Assembly (NCBI GenBank): GCA_015143295.1
Contig: JABCRI010001356.1
Location: forward strand, 62,001 to 126,000
Length of the DNA: 64,000 nt
From: Tetracentron sinense
Taxonomy: Eukaryota > Streptophyta > Magnoliopsida > Trochodendrales > Trochodendraceae
Direction: 5' to 3'
Part shown: positions 35,809 to 48,746 of the stretch, piece by piece
How positions within the stretch are numbered: position 1 is the first letter of the stretch
How the letters are laid out: every line of letters begins with the position of its first letter
Program-made: the position numbers and the translations under genes
The notes under the pieces: generated by a model
Seen by the model: the letters and a program-made list of their open reading frames with translations, nothing else
Database searches by the model: none
What the model was told of the DNA's origin: nothing

Positions 35809-38161
35809 TGTCGCGCCCCAAAACCCCACCTAGGAGGATCTGAGATCGTGGCGCGTGACTTACTTAATAATTCACCCTGTTAGAAGCAATTAAGGCATAC
35901 TAAAATACGGACATAAAAATTTTTCTTCAATTTAACCATCAACTAAAATCCAAACTCTATAATGCAACTGAAAAGTAATAAATCCCGGTCACCCATCCGG
36001 ACCATAAACATAAAAGACTAACTAACATGTGTCTCTATAAAATCAATTAAAGTCTCCCGAAATTAAACAACCAACAAATAGCATTCAATAATAGAGCCAT
36101 TGATCAAGATCCCTTTCTTCCTCGGGATAGTCTCCGGGCACACAAATGTCAAAACTTGAACCTGCCAACAACAAAAGTCATCGGCTGAGTAATGAGTTAC
36201 TCCGCGTATATAATAGATCATAATAAACCATATAATGAATAATACTTTACATGCATTTCATCACTTCATACATCAGTTTACATATAAAATCAGAGTACAA
36301 AAAATAAACATGTACATTATGTCAGTTTCTTTCTTTTCTTTCTTTCTTTCTTTCTTTTCTTACTTTCTTCCTTTTCTTAATTTTCGTGTTTCATACATTA
36401 TCATCTCATCAATACACATTCACATGCATTTGTACTAAATTAAAATACAACTTTACTGCATAAATTAAGGGGTTACTATACTTTACTTTACCGAGATACC
36501 ACCCTTCGTATATTATCCAGTACGGACGGTTTAGTACATTTCCCAGTACGACGGCTTACTTACTTTAGCATACATCTCGCTCTTTCTAATGGTATCCGGT
36601 GGTGCACAACACAAATATGCATTATCACTTTCGTGTATCTTTCTTTCTTACTTTTCTTACTTTATTTTTTATCTTACTTAACCTCTTATTAATGTCTTTA
36701 ATTCTTTCTTCATACTTTTACATATTTTTCATTCGTGAGTTCGCAATGATATACCTCTTGTTTAAATTGCACATAAGACTAAACGTCAAGGGCCATAGGA
36801 CATCTCACCATAGCGTCCCATACCACTATTTTAACCAGGCCTAGGCAAACATGACTTTCATCAGAGGTTCTTTTATCCAATGGTATATCATGTATTAAAG
36901 AGTATAATAGAAACACACAACCTCTCATCTTTACTATAATACGACAATCGAACATCACAGTTTTTATTAAAATATTTATAATTCACGAGCTGATTACATA
37001 TCAAAATTTTATTTTTATTTTAATCAATATTAGCATTCTAATTATAATACCCTTCATCAATGATAATTTGCATGAATTTTAAACATAAAATTAACTCAAA
37101 TGTCATCACAATTTCACAATTAAATCCATCATTCAATTCCATCCATCATTCCATTCTCCTCATAAATCCACATCCTTCAGTTAACTTTCCCAATTACCTT
37201 ATTGAATCATAATTAATTATACATAGTTCTTCACATCCTACCTTAACGATTCAATAATAATAAAGCAATATCATCAATATGTTATTCACACCCTATTTTA
37301 ACAATTCAATAATAATAAAACCATATCATCAATAGGTTCTTCACATCCAATTAATGAATAATAAAATGATATCATAATTAGGTTCTTCACATCCTACTTT
37401 AACCATCAAGGAATAATAAACTGAGATCGTAAATGTGTTCTTTCACCTCCTATTTTAACCATCTAGGAATTATAAAACAACATCATAAATGGGTTCTTCA
37501 CATAACATCAAGGAATAATAAACTGAGATCGTAAATGTAGTTCTTTACATCCTACTTATTCCTACTTTCTTACTTAGGTTTCCACCCTTTTAATTTATCA
37601 TTTAGGTTAACTATTCAAATTATTGAATACTAAACTGTTATTTTACCTCACTTGATCGTCTCCCTACGATCTATCGTTTGCGAATCGGGTTCTATCTTGA
37701 TCTTCCCGCCTCCTTTCTACTTTTTCTGATCAAATCTTTGAACTCCTTCCTGTTCCCCTTTTTTGATCTCTCAGAAACTCTCCCATTTTCTCTCTTTTAG
37801 GTTGAGAAGGCCTTGGAAACCCTCAACTCTCAAGTATAAGGGGGTATTTATAACATTGGGAGCCCTAGGAACTCCAAAACACGCAAAAGTGCGCAGCCTG
37901 CCGCGGAACGACGTTTTGGGCGATCGATCGCCAGCGTCGGTTTTTTTTTTTTTTAAGTCATTTGCTACTTTTTGTTTTTCTTTTATTTAGTGCAATTTAT
38001 CTCCATAAATTCACTAAATTGAGTGAATTAAATGAGTTTTGTAACTCAAGATTTTTACTACATTAATATCTCCTAGGATTTACGTATAATTGTATGTACA
38101 TTTATATAGGAAATTAACTCATGAGATTATGAAACCGATGAATTTAATGCAGGTCATTACA
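35809..38161 (-). repeat. 5' LTR of Tekay/Del element
   Basis: About 2.35 kb; on the minus strand it starts TGTAATGACC and ends GGCGCGACA. The TATA box TATAAATA is at 37845-37852 (complement), about 310 bp from the start. A GC-rich palindrome (GGGCGATCGATCGCC near 37918) lies upstream of it. A TTTC-repeat run is at about 36329-36360. Confidence 0.95.
37215..37560 (-). repeat. ~60 bp tandem array in the 5' LTR
   Basis: Counterpart of 29755-30215 with fewer units. Confidence 0.85.
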
Positions 38162-38619
38162 GTGTGATACCTAAAAATTATCAAATTTGCGTGCAGGGAT
38201 CTTATAATCAAAATTCCTCATGTCATTCTAGGCTCCATCGCCAACGCCAATAAGAACGATCGAGAGTGGATGCAAACTGGTTTTAACAAAAAAACAAAAA
38301 AAAATTGCTAGTAGTTTCAAGTCCTTCCACGACTGCAGATTAAATTGAATTTTGCAAGTTCAGCTAGCTCTTACAAGGCAAACCATCAATAGAACAACTA
38401 TATATTTACTAGATTTTTTCGGCATGTCGTGGAAATACATTTATAACAATATTATTAGTAAATTTTTTTCCCTATGGTGGAAACACATTTATATAATGGT
38501 GTATCAGGCCCTCTGATACAGCAAGTATCAAAAGTCTTTAAGTTTTTGCTACTAACAAATGAAGAAATATCATGCTTCCCCAAAATTTGCCCCTATAGTA
38601 CTTCATTACTTTGTGCAAA

Positions 38620-38880
38620 GGAACCAAATAATTCCGATTATCACCCCTGAGGTCACCTGGTGTCTCTTTTGATACCCCTTAACCCTGGTTAAGATTCACC
38701 CACCCATCTTTGGTTTTTTTCTTTTAATATTTAAAAAAATATTTTCTTTTTTTTCTAGAAACCAAGGATGGGTGGATGAACCCTAGGGGTGGGTGAATCT
38801 TAACCACAGTTAAAGGGGTCAAAAGGGACAGTGGCGACCTCATGGGTGATAATCAAATTTGCCGTAGAGGATTTGGTTCC
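38620..38880. mobile_element. 261 bp MULE-like MITE, best family copy
   Basis: Long inverted repeats begin GGAACCAAAT. Internal arms read CCCTTTAACYSTGGTTAAGA / TCTTAACCACAGTTAAAGGG. Nine-base flanks TTGTGCAAA (38611) and TTGTGAAAA (38881) agree at 8 of 9, which fits Mutator-type target duplications. It is absent from the same intron in copy A (near 600). Relatives lie at 23683, 24640, 25045, 25365 and 62861. Confidence 0.82.
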
Positions 38881-39671
38881 TTGTGAAAATTGAAAATCCA
38901 ACATTCCTAGAGATAATTTAGATAATTTTAGTGCTTTATGATTCTATGTTTAAAGCATGGTTCAAAAACCAATAAACTCATGTTGACTCGAAAGTTAGTT
39001 GGGTTAAGAAACTCGAAAAATCTGAAAAAAATCTACTCAGTCTAATTTGATATATATATATAAGTTAGGTAATAATCAATTTATTGACATTTTATCTAAG
39101 ATCGAACCACAAATAACTTGAAAAATCTGAATTAAAAGAATCCAAAGTAGATTTATTTTGCAGCCTCATATAACTTAAAAACTAGGTTTAGAGAATCCAT
39201 AGTAAGCAAAAAACTCTGATGCAAAACCTATCACGACCCAAAATTTTAAAATAAAAATTTGGTTTCGTAATAGTCATTAGTTAGGCTAATTAATTAATAA
39301 TTACCATTAAAATAATTAAGGCCATTATTGGGCCTATATTAATTAATTAATATTATTGAATTAATTTAGGGTTTTTATCCGTGGTTAAGTTAGTCCAGTT
39401 AACCGTGGCTGCGCCTAGATAATTTTCCGATAGACCCAACATTAACCCACCCAGTATCCCAACATTGCGAGTCGGCACACTGTTAAAGCAGTTGGGGGTC
39501 GCGTCAGTCACGTAGTCGCATCGGTTGCATCGATTAGTCGGGTCGGGTCAAGTACTTAAAGTACAATGGTTAGTGGGTAGTTTAAAAGAAAGAGAGAGAG
39601 ATATGGGCGTGCATGGCAGACCATACCCCTCCCCTTTCCTTTCTCTTACAAACCCATGCTCCACCATGCCC

Positions 39672-39727
39672 ATGACATCATTATGATGTCACACACACCC
39701 CTCTCTCTCCTCTCTTCTTATATATAC
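39672..39727 (+). promoter_or_regulatory. Promoter of the 3.9 kb LTR: palindrome plus TATA
   Basis: TGACATCATTATGATGTCA (39672-39690) is a palindrome of TGACATCA, close to bZIP-type TGACGTCA sites. It lies about 28 bp upstream of TTATATATAC (39718). The spacing suits an LTR promoter; binding is inferred. Confidence 0.5.
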
Positions 39728-41289
39728 ACCCACCCCACCAATTCACGCATCCAAGGGAGTGAGAGACCAGAGAACAAAGAGAGAAAGAAAGAAGAAGGAA
39801 GGAAAAGAAGAAGGAAAGAGGAAAGAAAAATGAAAGACTCACAATGATCATACCACTCACGCCGTTTCTCTGGAGAATCCGCGCTCTAGGAGAGCTAAAT
39901 ATTCCTCCCCATTTCATCTATTATCTCCTAATATGATTAATTGTTTATGAATGGTGTGACTGTGATTATAATTATGTTGGAATGTTGTTTTAAAAGGGTT
40001 TTGAACATGTAAAGATGTCTTGTTTTAAGCTCAAATCTGTTATAAATGTTAAAATTATGAAGTGGATGCTTTAATAGGGTTGCTTGACCCTAATGGACCC
40101 AAATAAGGATGAAAATGAGTTAAGATTGAAGTAAGATGGGTTAGAGGTGCTAAAACCTCAAACGCGGTTGACCGGTAGTGGAGGGTTCAACCGGCCTCAA
40201 GCGCGGTCAACTGGTATGCATTGAAATGGGTCCATTTTGACCCTGCTCCACTGTTTCAGTCATAGCTTTTAACTCACGTATCAAATTAAGGCGATTCAAC
40301 TTGCGTTGGACTCAAAATTCAAAGGGGAACAAATTCAAGTAAATGTACAAATCCTAATTCCGAATTCTTAAGGGTGTAAACAGACCCTAAAGTTGAGGGT
40401 ATGTGTTGACATCCCTCTTTGTATGTCGTAAACAACGGAAGGGTCTGTTGACTTGGAACGGTTCCAAATCTGAAAAGTTTAACTCAGGCTTGGTCCGTGA
40501 GGCTTGATGCCCAAATTTTTTTGTCATGTTTGTTGTTTAAGGCAATGGAATGGTTCATTGGCCTGGTTGGGTTCCAAACGGGACCGTCGGTTCAGACCTT
40601 GGTCTGTGGGGTGTAAGGCCCAACTATTTGCAATTATCCAAGACTAAACTTGGATTAATTTGAGATTTCCTTAACTCACTTATCGGATTAAAGTGATTCA
40701 ACTTGCGTTGGACTCGAAATTTAAGTGAAAAAAATTCATGTATAATGTACAAATCCTAATTCTAAATTCTTAAGGGCCTAAACAAATCCTAAAGCTGAGG
40801 GCATGTGTTGACATCCCTCGTTGTATGTTGCGAACAACGGAAGGGTCCGTTGACCTTGAATGGTTCCAAATCGGAAAATTTTAACTCAAGCTTGGTCCGT
40901 GGGGCTTGAGGCCCAAATTGTTTTGTTATGTTTGTTGTTTAAGGCAATGGAATGGTCAATTGGCCCGGTAGGGTTCTAAACAGGACCATCAGTTCGGACC
41001 TTGGTCCGTGGACGTAAGGCCCAACTGTTTGAAATTAATTATCCAAGACTAAGCTTGGATTAATTTGAGATTTCCTACGGTTAGAAAACCTAACATGTGT
41101 TACATGTTAGTCGTGGTTCATCTTTGACTAGGTCAGGAGATGCGGTGTCTATTTAGAGTCGGGATTCCTCTGTGATTGCTAGTCGGGAGAGTCGGTTACA
41201 TTGGTTCTGCGGACTCAAGGATGTTACCTTGAGGGGGCATTGACCTATGTTGGCAGGTATGCACCCAGTAGAGTCTATGACGATGAATC

Positions 41290-42110
41290 GTATTATCCCT
41301 TATAGATATGTTGTGCCACAGTGACTAAGATCAGGTATTCCTGATAGATCGTGACACAATGTCTGAGATCAGGTGGGTGGGTGTTTTTCCTTGATAGATA
41401 TGTCGTGCCACAGTGACTGGGATCAAGTATTCCTGATACATATGTCGTGACACAGTGACTGAGATCAGGTGTGTGTGTATTTTCCTTGATAGATATGTCG
41501 TGCCACGGTGACTAAGATCAGGTCTTCCTGAAAGATATATCATGACACAGTGACTATGATCAGGTGGGTACGTGTTATCCCTAATATATGTGTCGTGAGG
41601 ACGAGTTCCCCACAGTGATTGAGATCAAGTGGGTCTGTGTTATCTATGATAGATATGTCGTGTCACAATGACTGAGATTGGGTCTTCCTGATAGTTATGT
41701 CATGACTGAGGGTACGTGTTATCCCTAATAGATATGTTGTGAGGACGAGTTCCCCACAATGATTGAGATCAGGTGGGTCCGTGTTATTCCTAATAGATAT
41801 GTCGTGAGGGCGAGTTTCCCATAATTACTGAGATCAAGTGGGTCCATATTATCCCTGATAGACGTGTCTGAAGGCGAGTCCCCCACAGTAACTAAGATCA
41901 GGTGGGTTCGTGTTATCCCTGATAGATATGTCATGAGGGCGAGTCCTCCACAGTGACTGAGATCAGGTGGGTACGTGTTAATCCTGATAGATATATCCTG
42001 AGGGTGAGTCCCCCATAGTGACTGAGATCAGGTGGGTTTGTGATATTCCTAATAGATATGTTGTGAGGGCAAGTCCCTCACAATGATTGAAAGCAGGAAG
42101 GTATAAGTTG
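41290..42110 (+). repeat. ~55-75 bp tandem array in the 3.9 kb LTR
   Basis: About twelve units built from GATAGATATGTCGTG..., CACAGTGACTGAGATCAGGT and TGGGTNCGTGTTATCCCT. Two unit types occur, with and without AGGGCGAGTCCCC. Confidence 0.85.
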
Positions 42111-43504
42111 TTTGATAGAGATGTCATGAGGTTAGATTTCCCATAGTAGCTGAAATCAGATGAAAGTGTTAATCTAGCGGGCGAAAACCTGGTTGGTTCA
42201 TATTAAGTCATGGACTCAATGGTATTGGTCATAAAGATCAGAATGAGAGTATTGGGTCTGATGACTTGAGGTGATGTTGAGTCTAAACGACTCAAGGAAT
42301 GTTTGCAAATGGGTAAGGGCCCGTGTTGTGCATTGAGTCTAAGGGCTCAAGGTTATACAAAGTCTAAAGACTCGAAGTTTGATTTCATTGGGTGTAGACC
42401 CGGTTTGTTCACAAATTGAGTGACAAACTCAAGAATAAAAAATTAAAGGGCTAAGGCCCATTTGATAGAGTCTACAGACTCAAAGGTAAAACATGATCAG
42501 TTGCCTAGGTTGGTAACCTGGTGTTATGAATACTATTAATATTAGATGAATTGGATAAATAGTTAATACTAAGAGGCTGAAAGCCTCAAATAGGGTGGAA
42601 TAGACCTAGCGACCTTGGGGTCGGCATATGATAATATTGGTATGAAACTGTAAGCTAGAGTTTACATGAATATGCTTTGATATTGATTTTATTACTGCTT
42701 TTGCTATTATGCAAATTATCATAATATAGAAATGCAAACTATACTACTATATCATTGATGACTAATGTTAATAAGTGAAAAATAGTCTAGATGGATTGAG
42801 AATTTTGTTGGGCTTCATAGCTCATAGACGTTCTTATCGTAAGGTTGCAAAGCAATTAACGGAATTGTTGAATAGGCAAGGAGCCAATACTTCAGGAAAG
42901 CGTATTCGGTACATAGCAAAGCTAATGCATTTGTTTATGATGGGTTATTGTGATGACCAATGTTATTGCTTATTTAAGCTCATAATCAATGTTCAAAATT
43001 TTCCGCATTTTGACGGCCAAAATCTTCCACTGTTCGTTAATGACGAACGGGCATTCGTATTAGAATATAAATCCCTAAGGCATGGGTCGGGTCATCGCAA
43101 ACCAGTGTGCTGATCAAGTTTAGGTTTTAAAATTCTGTGACTTGATTGTGTCTGGTGTGTCGAAATATTCGATTCCACTTGATTGAGTTATCTGATTAAC
43201 TGGCCAAATAGTGTCTTTTTCGAGTTTTGAGGTGACTCTGCTAAAAATCGATCGAGTTGAGCTAACTCGACTCAAAACTCAATCAATTTGAGCCGACTCG
43301 GCTAAGTTTCAAGTTGAGTCATTGAGTTATCAAGTTATGGTTTAAAGAGAAGATTTATAATAGCCGAAGAAAAAGTCCAAAAAAAGATCAAAATTCTAGT
43401 TATTTACAAGGCTATACCTCATGATTATTGATTTGATTGTTTGCTCTTCTTGTGAGCTTAGATCTCCATCTTTGGTATCAATGCTTCTTATGACCTTCGA
43501 ATAC

Positions 43505-46381
43505 TGCTAGCCTATAGGTTACAACCAAAGGCACCCTTAATGATTTTGATAATAACACAATAATGTAATGACTTATGTGTTACTAATGTCTCGTTTGAGT
43601 TTATATGAAATGCAGTCTACCAAAAGCATTATCACACCATTCAAGATATGAAACATGGAAATAACATCAAAGCATAAGAAGGATCCAAAGTAAGTCATCC
43701 AATCAAAGTGAAGAGTATACCAATCCAAATCAAAGAGCCAAACTCATATTATGAAGATGATATCAAAGAAGAAAAATCAAGATCATGTTTGAAGATCCTT
43801 GAATAGAAGGTTTAATGTTTTCTATTTTTAGTGAGAGTGGTTAGGACTTTTGTAAAAAGTCCTCAAAGTTTGATGGTTGAAAGCTCAATGACCTAGATGT
43901 TATCCTATAGGTGTCCAGTGATATTGATGATAACACAATAATGAAATGCGATTTTTGTTACTAATGTTTTCATTGAGTTAGTGTGATATTCAATTTATAG
44001 AGAGCATTAGCAAACTATTCAAGATGAAAAATGATGAAAATGACAACATCTATGAGAATAATTCAACATCAAATCAAAAGCAAACTATTTGATCAAATTA
44101 GATCAAATTAAAGATCATACAAATCCAAGTCATGAAGAAGAAGAAGATTGATCATGAAATCAAAGAAGATAAATCCAATAAAGATCAAGATGAAGAATGA
44201 AGACTCACTTAGAAAAGTTTAATTGCCTTATATTTTAGTGAGAGTGTCTTTAGGACTTTTGTAAAAAGTCCTCAAAGTTTAGTTATTTGAAAGCTCAAAG
44301 CCTAGATTGACTTTAGGTTCCTTTAGACTATGTTTAAATACCTTTCTAAGGACCTAGAACATCATAAGGAATGATAAAAATTATGATAAAGATAAGGTAG
44401 AAGACCTATGAATTCATTCTCATCATTAAGGTCAAGAAAAATAGATTTTCTGTTGAAAATCAACCATCCAGTTGACTAAATGAACCATCCAGTCGACTAG
44501 ATGAAGGCTAGGATTTTGATCTAGCCACTAGGTTCTTCCAATCAACTAGATCACCTATCCAGTCGACTAGATGTCTTGGGACAGGTATTAAAAACCCTAT
44601 AACGGCTATTTTTAAACGGCTCTTTTGCATTCAGTGTGCCTCCAATGACTATATCTTTGCAAGGGTTATAAATAAGAATGGTTTATAAACTAGAATGTGA
44701 TAATCTATCAATCCAATCATTCAATCATCCATTCCAAAGCTAAGATTTCCAATTCTATTAAGTTAAACCTAAAATCCCCAAATTAGTTTTATTGAGCTAA
44801 TTCAACTCCAATCTTTGGAAGATTTTCAGTGAGCTTTAGAGATATCATTCAGCTTGTTTTAGGAGCATATTATGATTGTAAAACACTTCTCATCCAAGTA
44901 TATTAAAATCAAGAATCGTGAATTTTTTTCCTTGAAGCAGGGAGGTTTGTAAAGTTAAGAGAAGATTGTTCTCTTGCAAATAGGCTTGATATTTTCTCGT
45001 ATGAAGATTGTAAAGGTTTGATCCTCACCCGTAAAGGTTTGATCTTTACCCGGAAGAAGATTGTAAAAGGTTTGGTCTTCACCCCTAAGAAGACTGTGCA
45101 AGTTAAATCATGGTGAATCCTCTAGCGGTTTATAGCTTGAGGCGGGGACATAGGCGAGATTGTCAAACCTCAAGAACAACATCTTTGTATTTGCCTTCTC
45201 TTTCCTTAGTCTTTACTTTATTGTTTTGATTTCTTGTATAGAATTGTATAACTTTTATTCTCTTTTATATTTAGTAAAATTGAAATTCCGCTTAAGGGAT
45301 TAAGAAGAATTTTAAATTGTCATAGACCCTATTCACCCCCCCCCCCCTCCAGGGTCCAAACCTTGAGCAACACTAGATTGACCATAGGAATCTTAAGACC
45401 AATATTGCACATCTTTATAAGGTACTTAAACATCATATGGAATGGTTAAAAACATGATAAAGATATGACCAATCAAATCATGCATCTCATCTAAGTTGGT
45501 TAAAGTAGAGTTTTGTTTGAAAAATCACAAACTAGTCGAATGATTCTTGAAGAGAATCAAAACCAGTTGACTGATTTGGCCCAGAATATTCTGTTCTTGA
45601 CTGGTTGAAAATCGGTCGATTGAATTGTAGAGGCCCACAAAATTGGTCGACTGAACAGAGCTTTTAAACTCTAACGGCTAGTTTTCAACAACTCTTTTTG
45701 CATTCAATGCAACTCCAACGACCATAAAACTTCTTGAGCTATAAATTGAGATGATTTATGAACTACATGAAGTACTCTAATCACTCATATCATTCTATTA
45801 GTCTCTCAATCATTTATTGATCAATTCTTTGAGTAAAAACCGTAGAATCCCAAAAATGTATATCTTGAGCTATTCAACTACAATCTTTGAGAGATTTTAA
45901 GTGAGTGTTAAAGAGATCATCAAGCTCGTGTAAGGAGTAATTTATGATTTTAAATCACATTTAATAAAGTGTTATTGGAAATCAAGAATCGGTGGATTCT
46001 TGTCCTTGAAGCGGGGAGCTTTATGAAAAATTTGATCTTCACCTGAAAGAAGATTGTGTGGAACTCAAGAAAGAAAATTCTCTTGCAAGTGTAAGTTTGA
46101 TCTTCACCCATAAGAAGATCGTGTGATAATATATTTGAATCCTCGAGAGGGAAAACTTGAGGCGGGGACATAGTCAGGAGTGCTAAACCTCAAAAACATA
46201 TCGCTTGTGTTTGTTCTCTTTCTATCTTCTCTTTATTTGTTGTTGCATTAATTATAGAATTGCTAAATTTCTATTCCTTTATTATTAGATTAATTAATTT
46301 TCTGTAAAAGAGTTTAGGAAGAAAATTTAAATTTTTCAAGATCCTGTTCAGCCCCCTCTAGGGTCCAATACTTAGGCAACG
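43505..46381 (+). repeat. 5' LTR of copia element, interrupted by a solo LTR
   Basis: Starts TGCTAGCCTATAGGTTACAA. Without the nested solo LTR and its duplication it is about 1.40 kb, equal to the 3' LTR. Its terminal CA has become CG. Confidence 0.88.
43898..45372 (+). mobile_element. Nested solo LTR of a related copia family
   Basis: A 1.48 kb sequence from TGTTATCCTATAGG to GAGCAACA, with target duplication CTAGA (43893-43897, 45373-45377), inside the 5' LTR of the copia element. It shares motifs with its host LTR (GAAGCGGGGAG, TTGAGGCGGGGACATAG, GGTTTGATCTTNACCC), so both belong to one lineage. It ends with a poly-C run near 45340. Confidence 0.9.
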
Positions 46382-46383
46382 AG

Positions 46384-46396
46384 TGGCATCGGGGCC
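46384..46396 (+). promoter_or_regulatory. Primer-binding site of copia element (decayed)
   Basis: TGGCATCGGGGCC compares with TGGTATCAGAGCC of the initiator-Met type, two bases after the 5' LTR. Confidence 0.85.
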
Positions 46397-46439
46397 TAGG
46401 TCTCTATTTTTAGACTTAACCATCTTAGAGAAAAGATAA

Positions 46440-48030
46440 ATTGATAATATATTTGCACCTACTCTAAGAGAAGTTCAATCGATCATTAGACCTCTCTTGT
46501 TTGATGGAGAAAATTATAACTATTGGAAAATTAGAATGATGTATTTCATTCAAGCCTAGATTATGATTGTTAGAAAGTTATTATTAAAGGTCCCCACATC
46601 CCCACTAAAACTATTGATGGTATTCAAATACCAAAAGATGAGGATGAATGGTCGATAGTTGATACTGAACTAGTTCAACTCAATGCTAAGGCTATAAGGA
46701 ACCTATATTGTTCATTGAGTCCACAAGAGTTTAATAGAGTTTTGGGATGTGACTCGGCTAAAGAAATTTAAGATAAACTCCAAATTACTTATGAAGAGAC
46801 TAACCAAGTTAAAGAAGAAAAAATTAGTATGTTAGTCCATAAGTATAAAATGTTTAAAATGAAAAAGATGAATCTATATCCAATATGTTTACTAAATTCA
46901 CTAACATTATTAATGACTTGAAATCTCTTGAAAAAATGTATTCAAATGTAGAATATATGAGGAAGATACTTCGCTCACTATCGAAGGATTGGGCACCTAA
47001 AGTGAAGGTCATTCAAGAAGCCAAGGATCTCACAATACTTCTCATGGATGAGCTTCTAGGATCTCTCTTGACTCATAAGGTTATCATGAAGGGTAAGATG
47101 AAGAGCTAAAGTCTAAGAAGGGACTTGCTTTAAATGCTCTTAAGTAAATGAAAGTAAAGAGGATCAGAGTGAAGAGGATAAGGAGATGATTCACATGACA
47201 AGAAAATTTAATAAATTCTTGAAACATAAGAAGAATCTCAAGAAATGGGCATTCATGAAATAATTCATCAAAGACAAATTGAGCAAAAAATAGCCCATCG
47301 TATGCTATGAATGCAAAAGGACGGGACATATCAAGCTCGAGTGCACCCAACTCAAGAAAAGTCAAAAATTCAATAAAAGGACTATGAAGGCTACATGAGA
47401 CGATTGTGATGGAAGTGAATCAAATAAGAGCTCAAACAACAAGGACATCGTCAATCTATGCCTCATGGCAAATGAGGATGAGGTAAATACTTTCCTTGAT
47501 GAATTTCTATGTTTTGATGAACTTAGAGATGTTTTTGATGAACTATATAGTGAATTTAGAAAATTAGCATCTAAGATCAAAATGCTTACGAAATTAAAAT
47601 TTTCTCTTTCAAATGAAAATGAATTTTTACAAAAGTAAAAAAAGAATTTACAAAAAGAAAATAATGCTTTGATAAAGGAAAAAAGAAGAAATTTCTTCAA
47701 AGTCTCATGTCCCAACCAAATAAAATAATGATTTAAAAGATAAGGTTGAAGACTTAACTATCATTGTAACTAAATTCACTAATGGTAAAAAAAAACTTAG
47801 AAACATTGTAGGAAAACAAAGTTTTGTGTTTGATAAGGTTGAACTTGGCTATAATCTTTCAATCAAACAAAAGAATTATCAAAACTTTTTTACCACATCT
47901 ACTTCTAATACTTCTTATTCATATGTTGGAAAGAATATGGTAAAGCAAGTTTGAGCTAAAGGAACAATTCCTTCCAAGGCTAACCAAATAGAACTCAAAA
48001 GGGTTTGAGTACCAAAAAGTGTTACTTAAG
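46440..48030 (+). pseudogene. Copia gag polyprotein remnant with zinc knuckle
   Basis: Three frames together show LLFDGENYNYWKIRMMYFIQ, the start of the copia gag (UBN2-type) domain, then LNAKAIRNLYCSLSPQEF and YEETNQVKEEKISMLVHKY. The region 46885-47109 is open (MFTKFTNIINDLKSLEKMYS onward). A zinc knuckle CYECKRTGHIKLEC (CX2CX4HX4C) is near 47301-47342, followed by an acidic/coiled stretch (47410-47720). Frame changes and stops make it non-functional. It ends near VPKS (about 48015), the usual lead-in to pol, but pol is missing. Confidence 0.85.
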
Positions 48031-48746
48031 TTTTGCTGAAAGAAATCAAAAGATTGGTAGCCTAAGGTTACAACCATAAAGAATGAATTGATTATGATTG
48101 ATGGTTGATAGTATTTATTGGATGATTAATTGATAAAAACATATGTGATTATAATTATTGATTGATTATGTCTATATGTATATTTGGATGATTAATGATT
48201 TGTTTTGTATATTTTGAAATGAAAAATGAATGTTTGATGCATGAAATGGAAATGATAAATGTTTGATGGTTTGTATGTTTTGAAAAATGTATTAAATTTG
48301 TATGACTTGATGGATGTATGGTGTGTTATGTGTATGCAATAATATATGTAATGTTTATATGTTTTGCTTAACAAGTACCTTAATAATATTGGTATCAAGT
48401 GCTTCTAAATGGTAAATATATTTGGTATCAAGTGTGATGTATTTAAATTGGTATCATTCGTTTATAAAAAACTTATTTATAAAAGATTAATTGAAATTGG
48501 TTTATATTGGTATCATGTGCTTTTTTTTTTTATGTTGCCAAGGGGGAGAAAATTGAATGCAATGTTAATTATGTTTTGTAATGGTTTATCTAAACTATAT
48601 GCAAAAGAATTGAATTTATATCTTGAATTTATTAATACATATGTTTAGAGGGACCTTACCTCAAAATTTTTATTAAATTTATATGTTGAGAGGGAGCTTG
48701 TTCTCATTTTATTCCATTATTATGTCAACATAAAAAATGAGAAGTT
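48031..48746 (+). other. Copia element 3' leader, no pol
   Basis: AT-rich and non-coding. GTAGCCTAAGGTTACAACC at 48062 resembles the LTR start. TGCCAAGGGGGAGAAAA (48536) is a polypurine-like motif, though 190 bp before the LTR; the tract next to the LTR is AAAAAATGAGAAG. Confidence 0.55.

Larger units (their letters stand above)
28296..38161 (-). mobile_element. Ty3/gypsy chromovirus, Tekay/Del clade, full length but dead
   Basis: A 9.9 kb element on the minus strand with target duplication GTGTG (28291-28295 and 38162-38166). LTRs are at 35809-38161 (5') and 28296-30819 (3'). The primer-binding site TGGTATCAGAGC (initiator Met tRNA) and a polypurine tract are present. Domains run gag, protease, reverse transcriptase, RNase H, integrase and chromodomain, the order and chromodomain typical of Tekay/Del. 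Numerous stops and frameshifts break every domain. It sits 9 nt inside intron 7 of pseudogene B. Copy A has the empty site (about 195-200). Confidence 0.95.
39229..43098 (+). mobile_element. Probable 3.9 kb solo LTR with long tandem array
   Basis: Inserted in intron 6 of pseudogene B. It begins TATCACGACCC (a decayed TGTCACGACCC start common in gypsy LTRs) and ends GGGTCATCGC. Flanks are AAACC (39224-39228, 43099-43103); if the terminal CA is counted, the duplication is AACC. A TATA-like TTATATATAC is at 39718-39727 with a CT/GA-rich start region after it. No gag, pol, primer-binding site or polypurine tract was found. A 112-codon basic ORF at 42775-43113 is not recognisable. It could instead be a truncated element. 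Confidence 0.65.

Noticed and set aside
42775-43113. 112-codon basic ORF as an independent gene
   Set aside because: It runs across the LTR end into the flanking intron, has no recognisable domain and no homologue in copy A.
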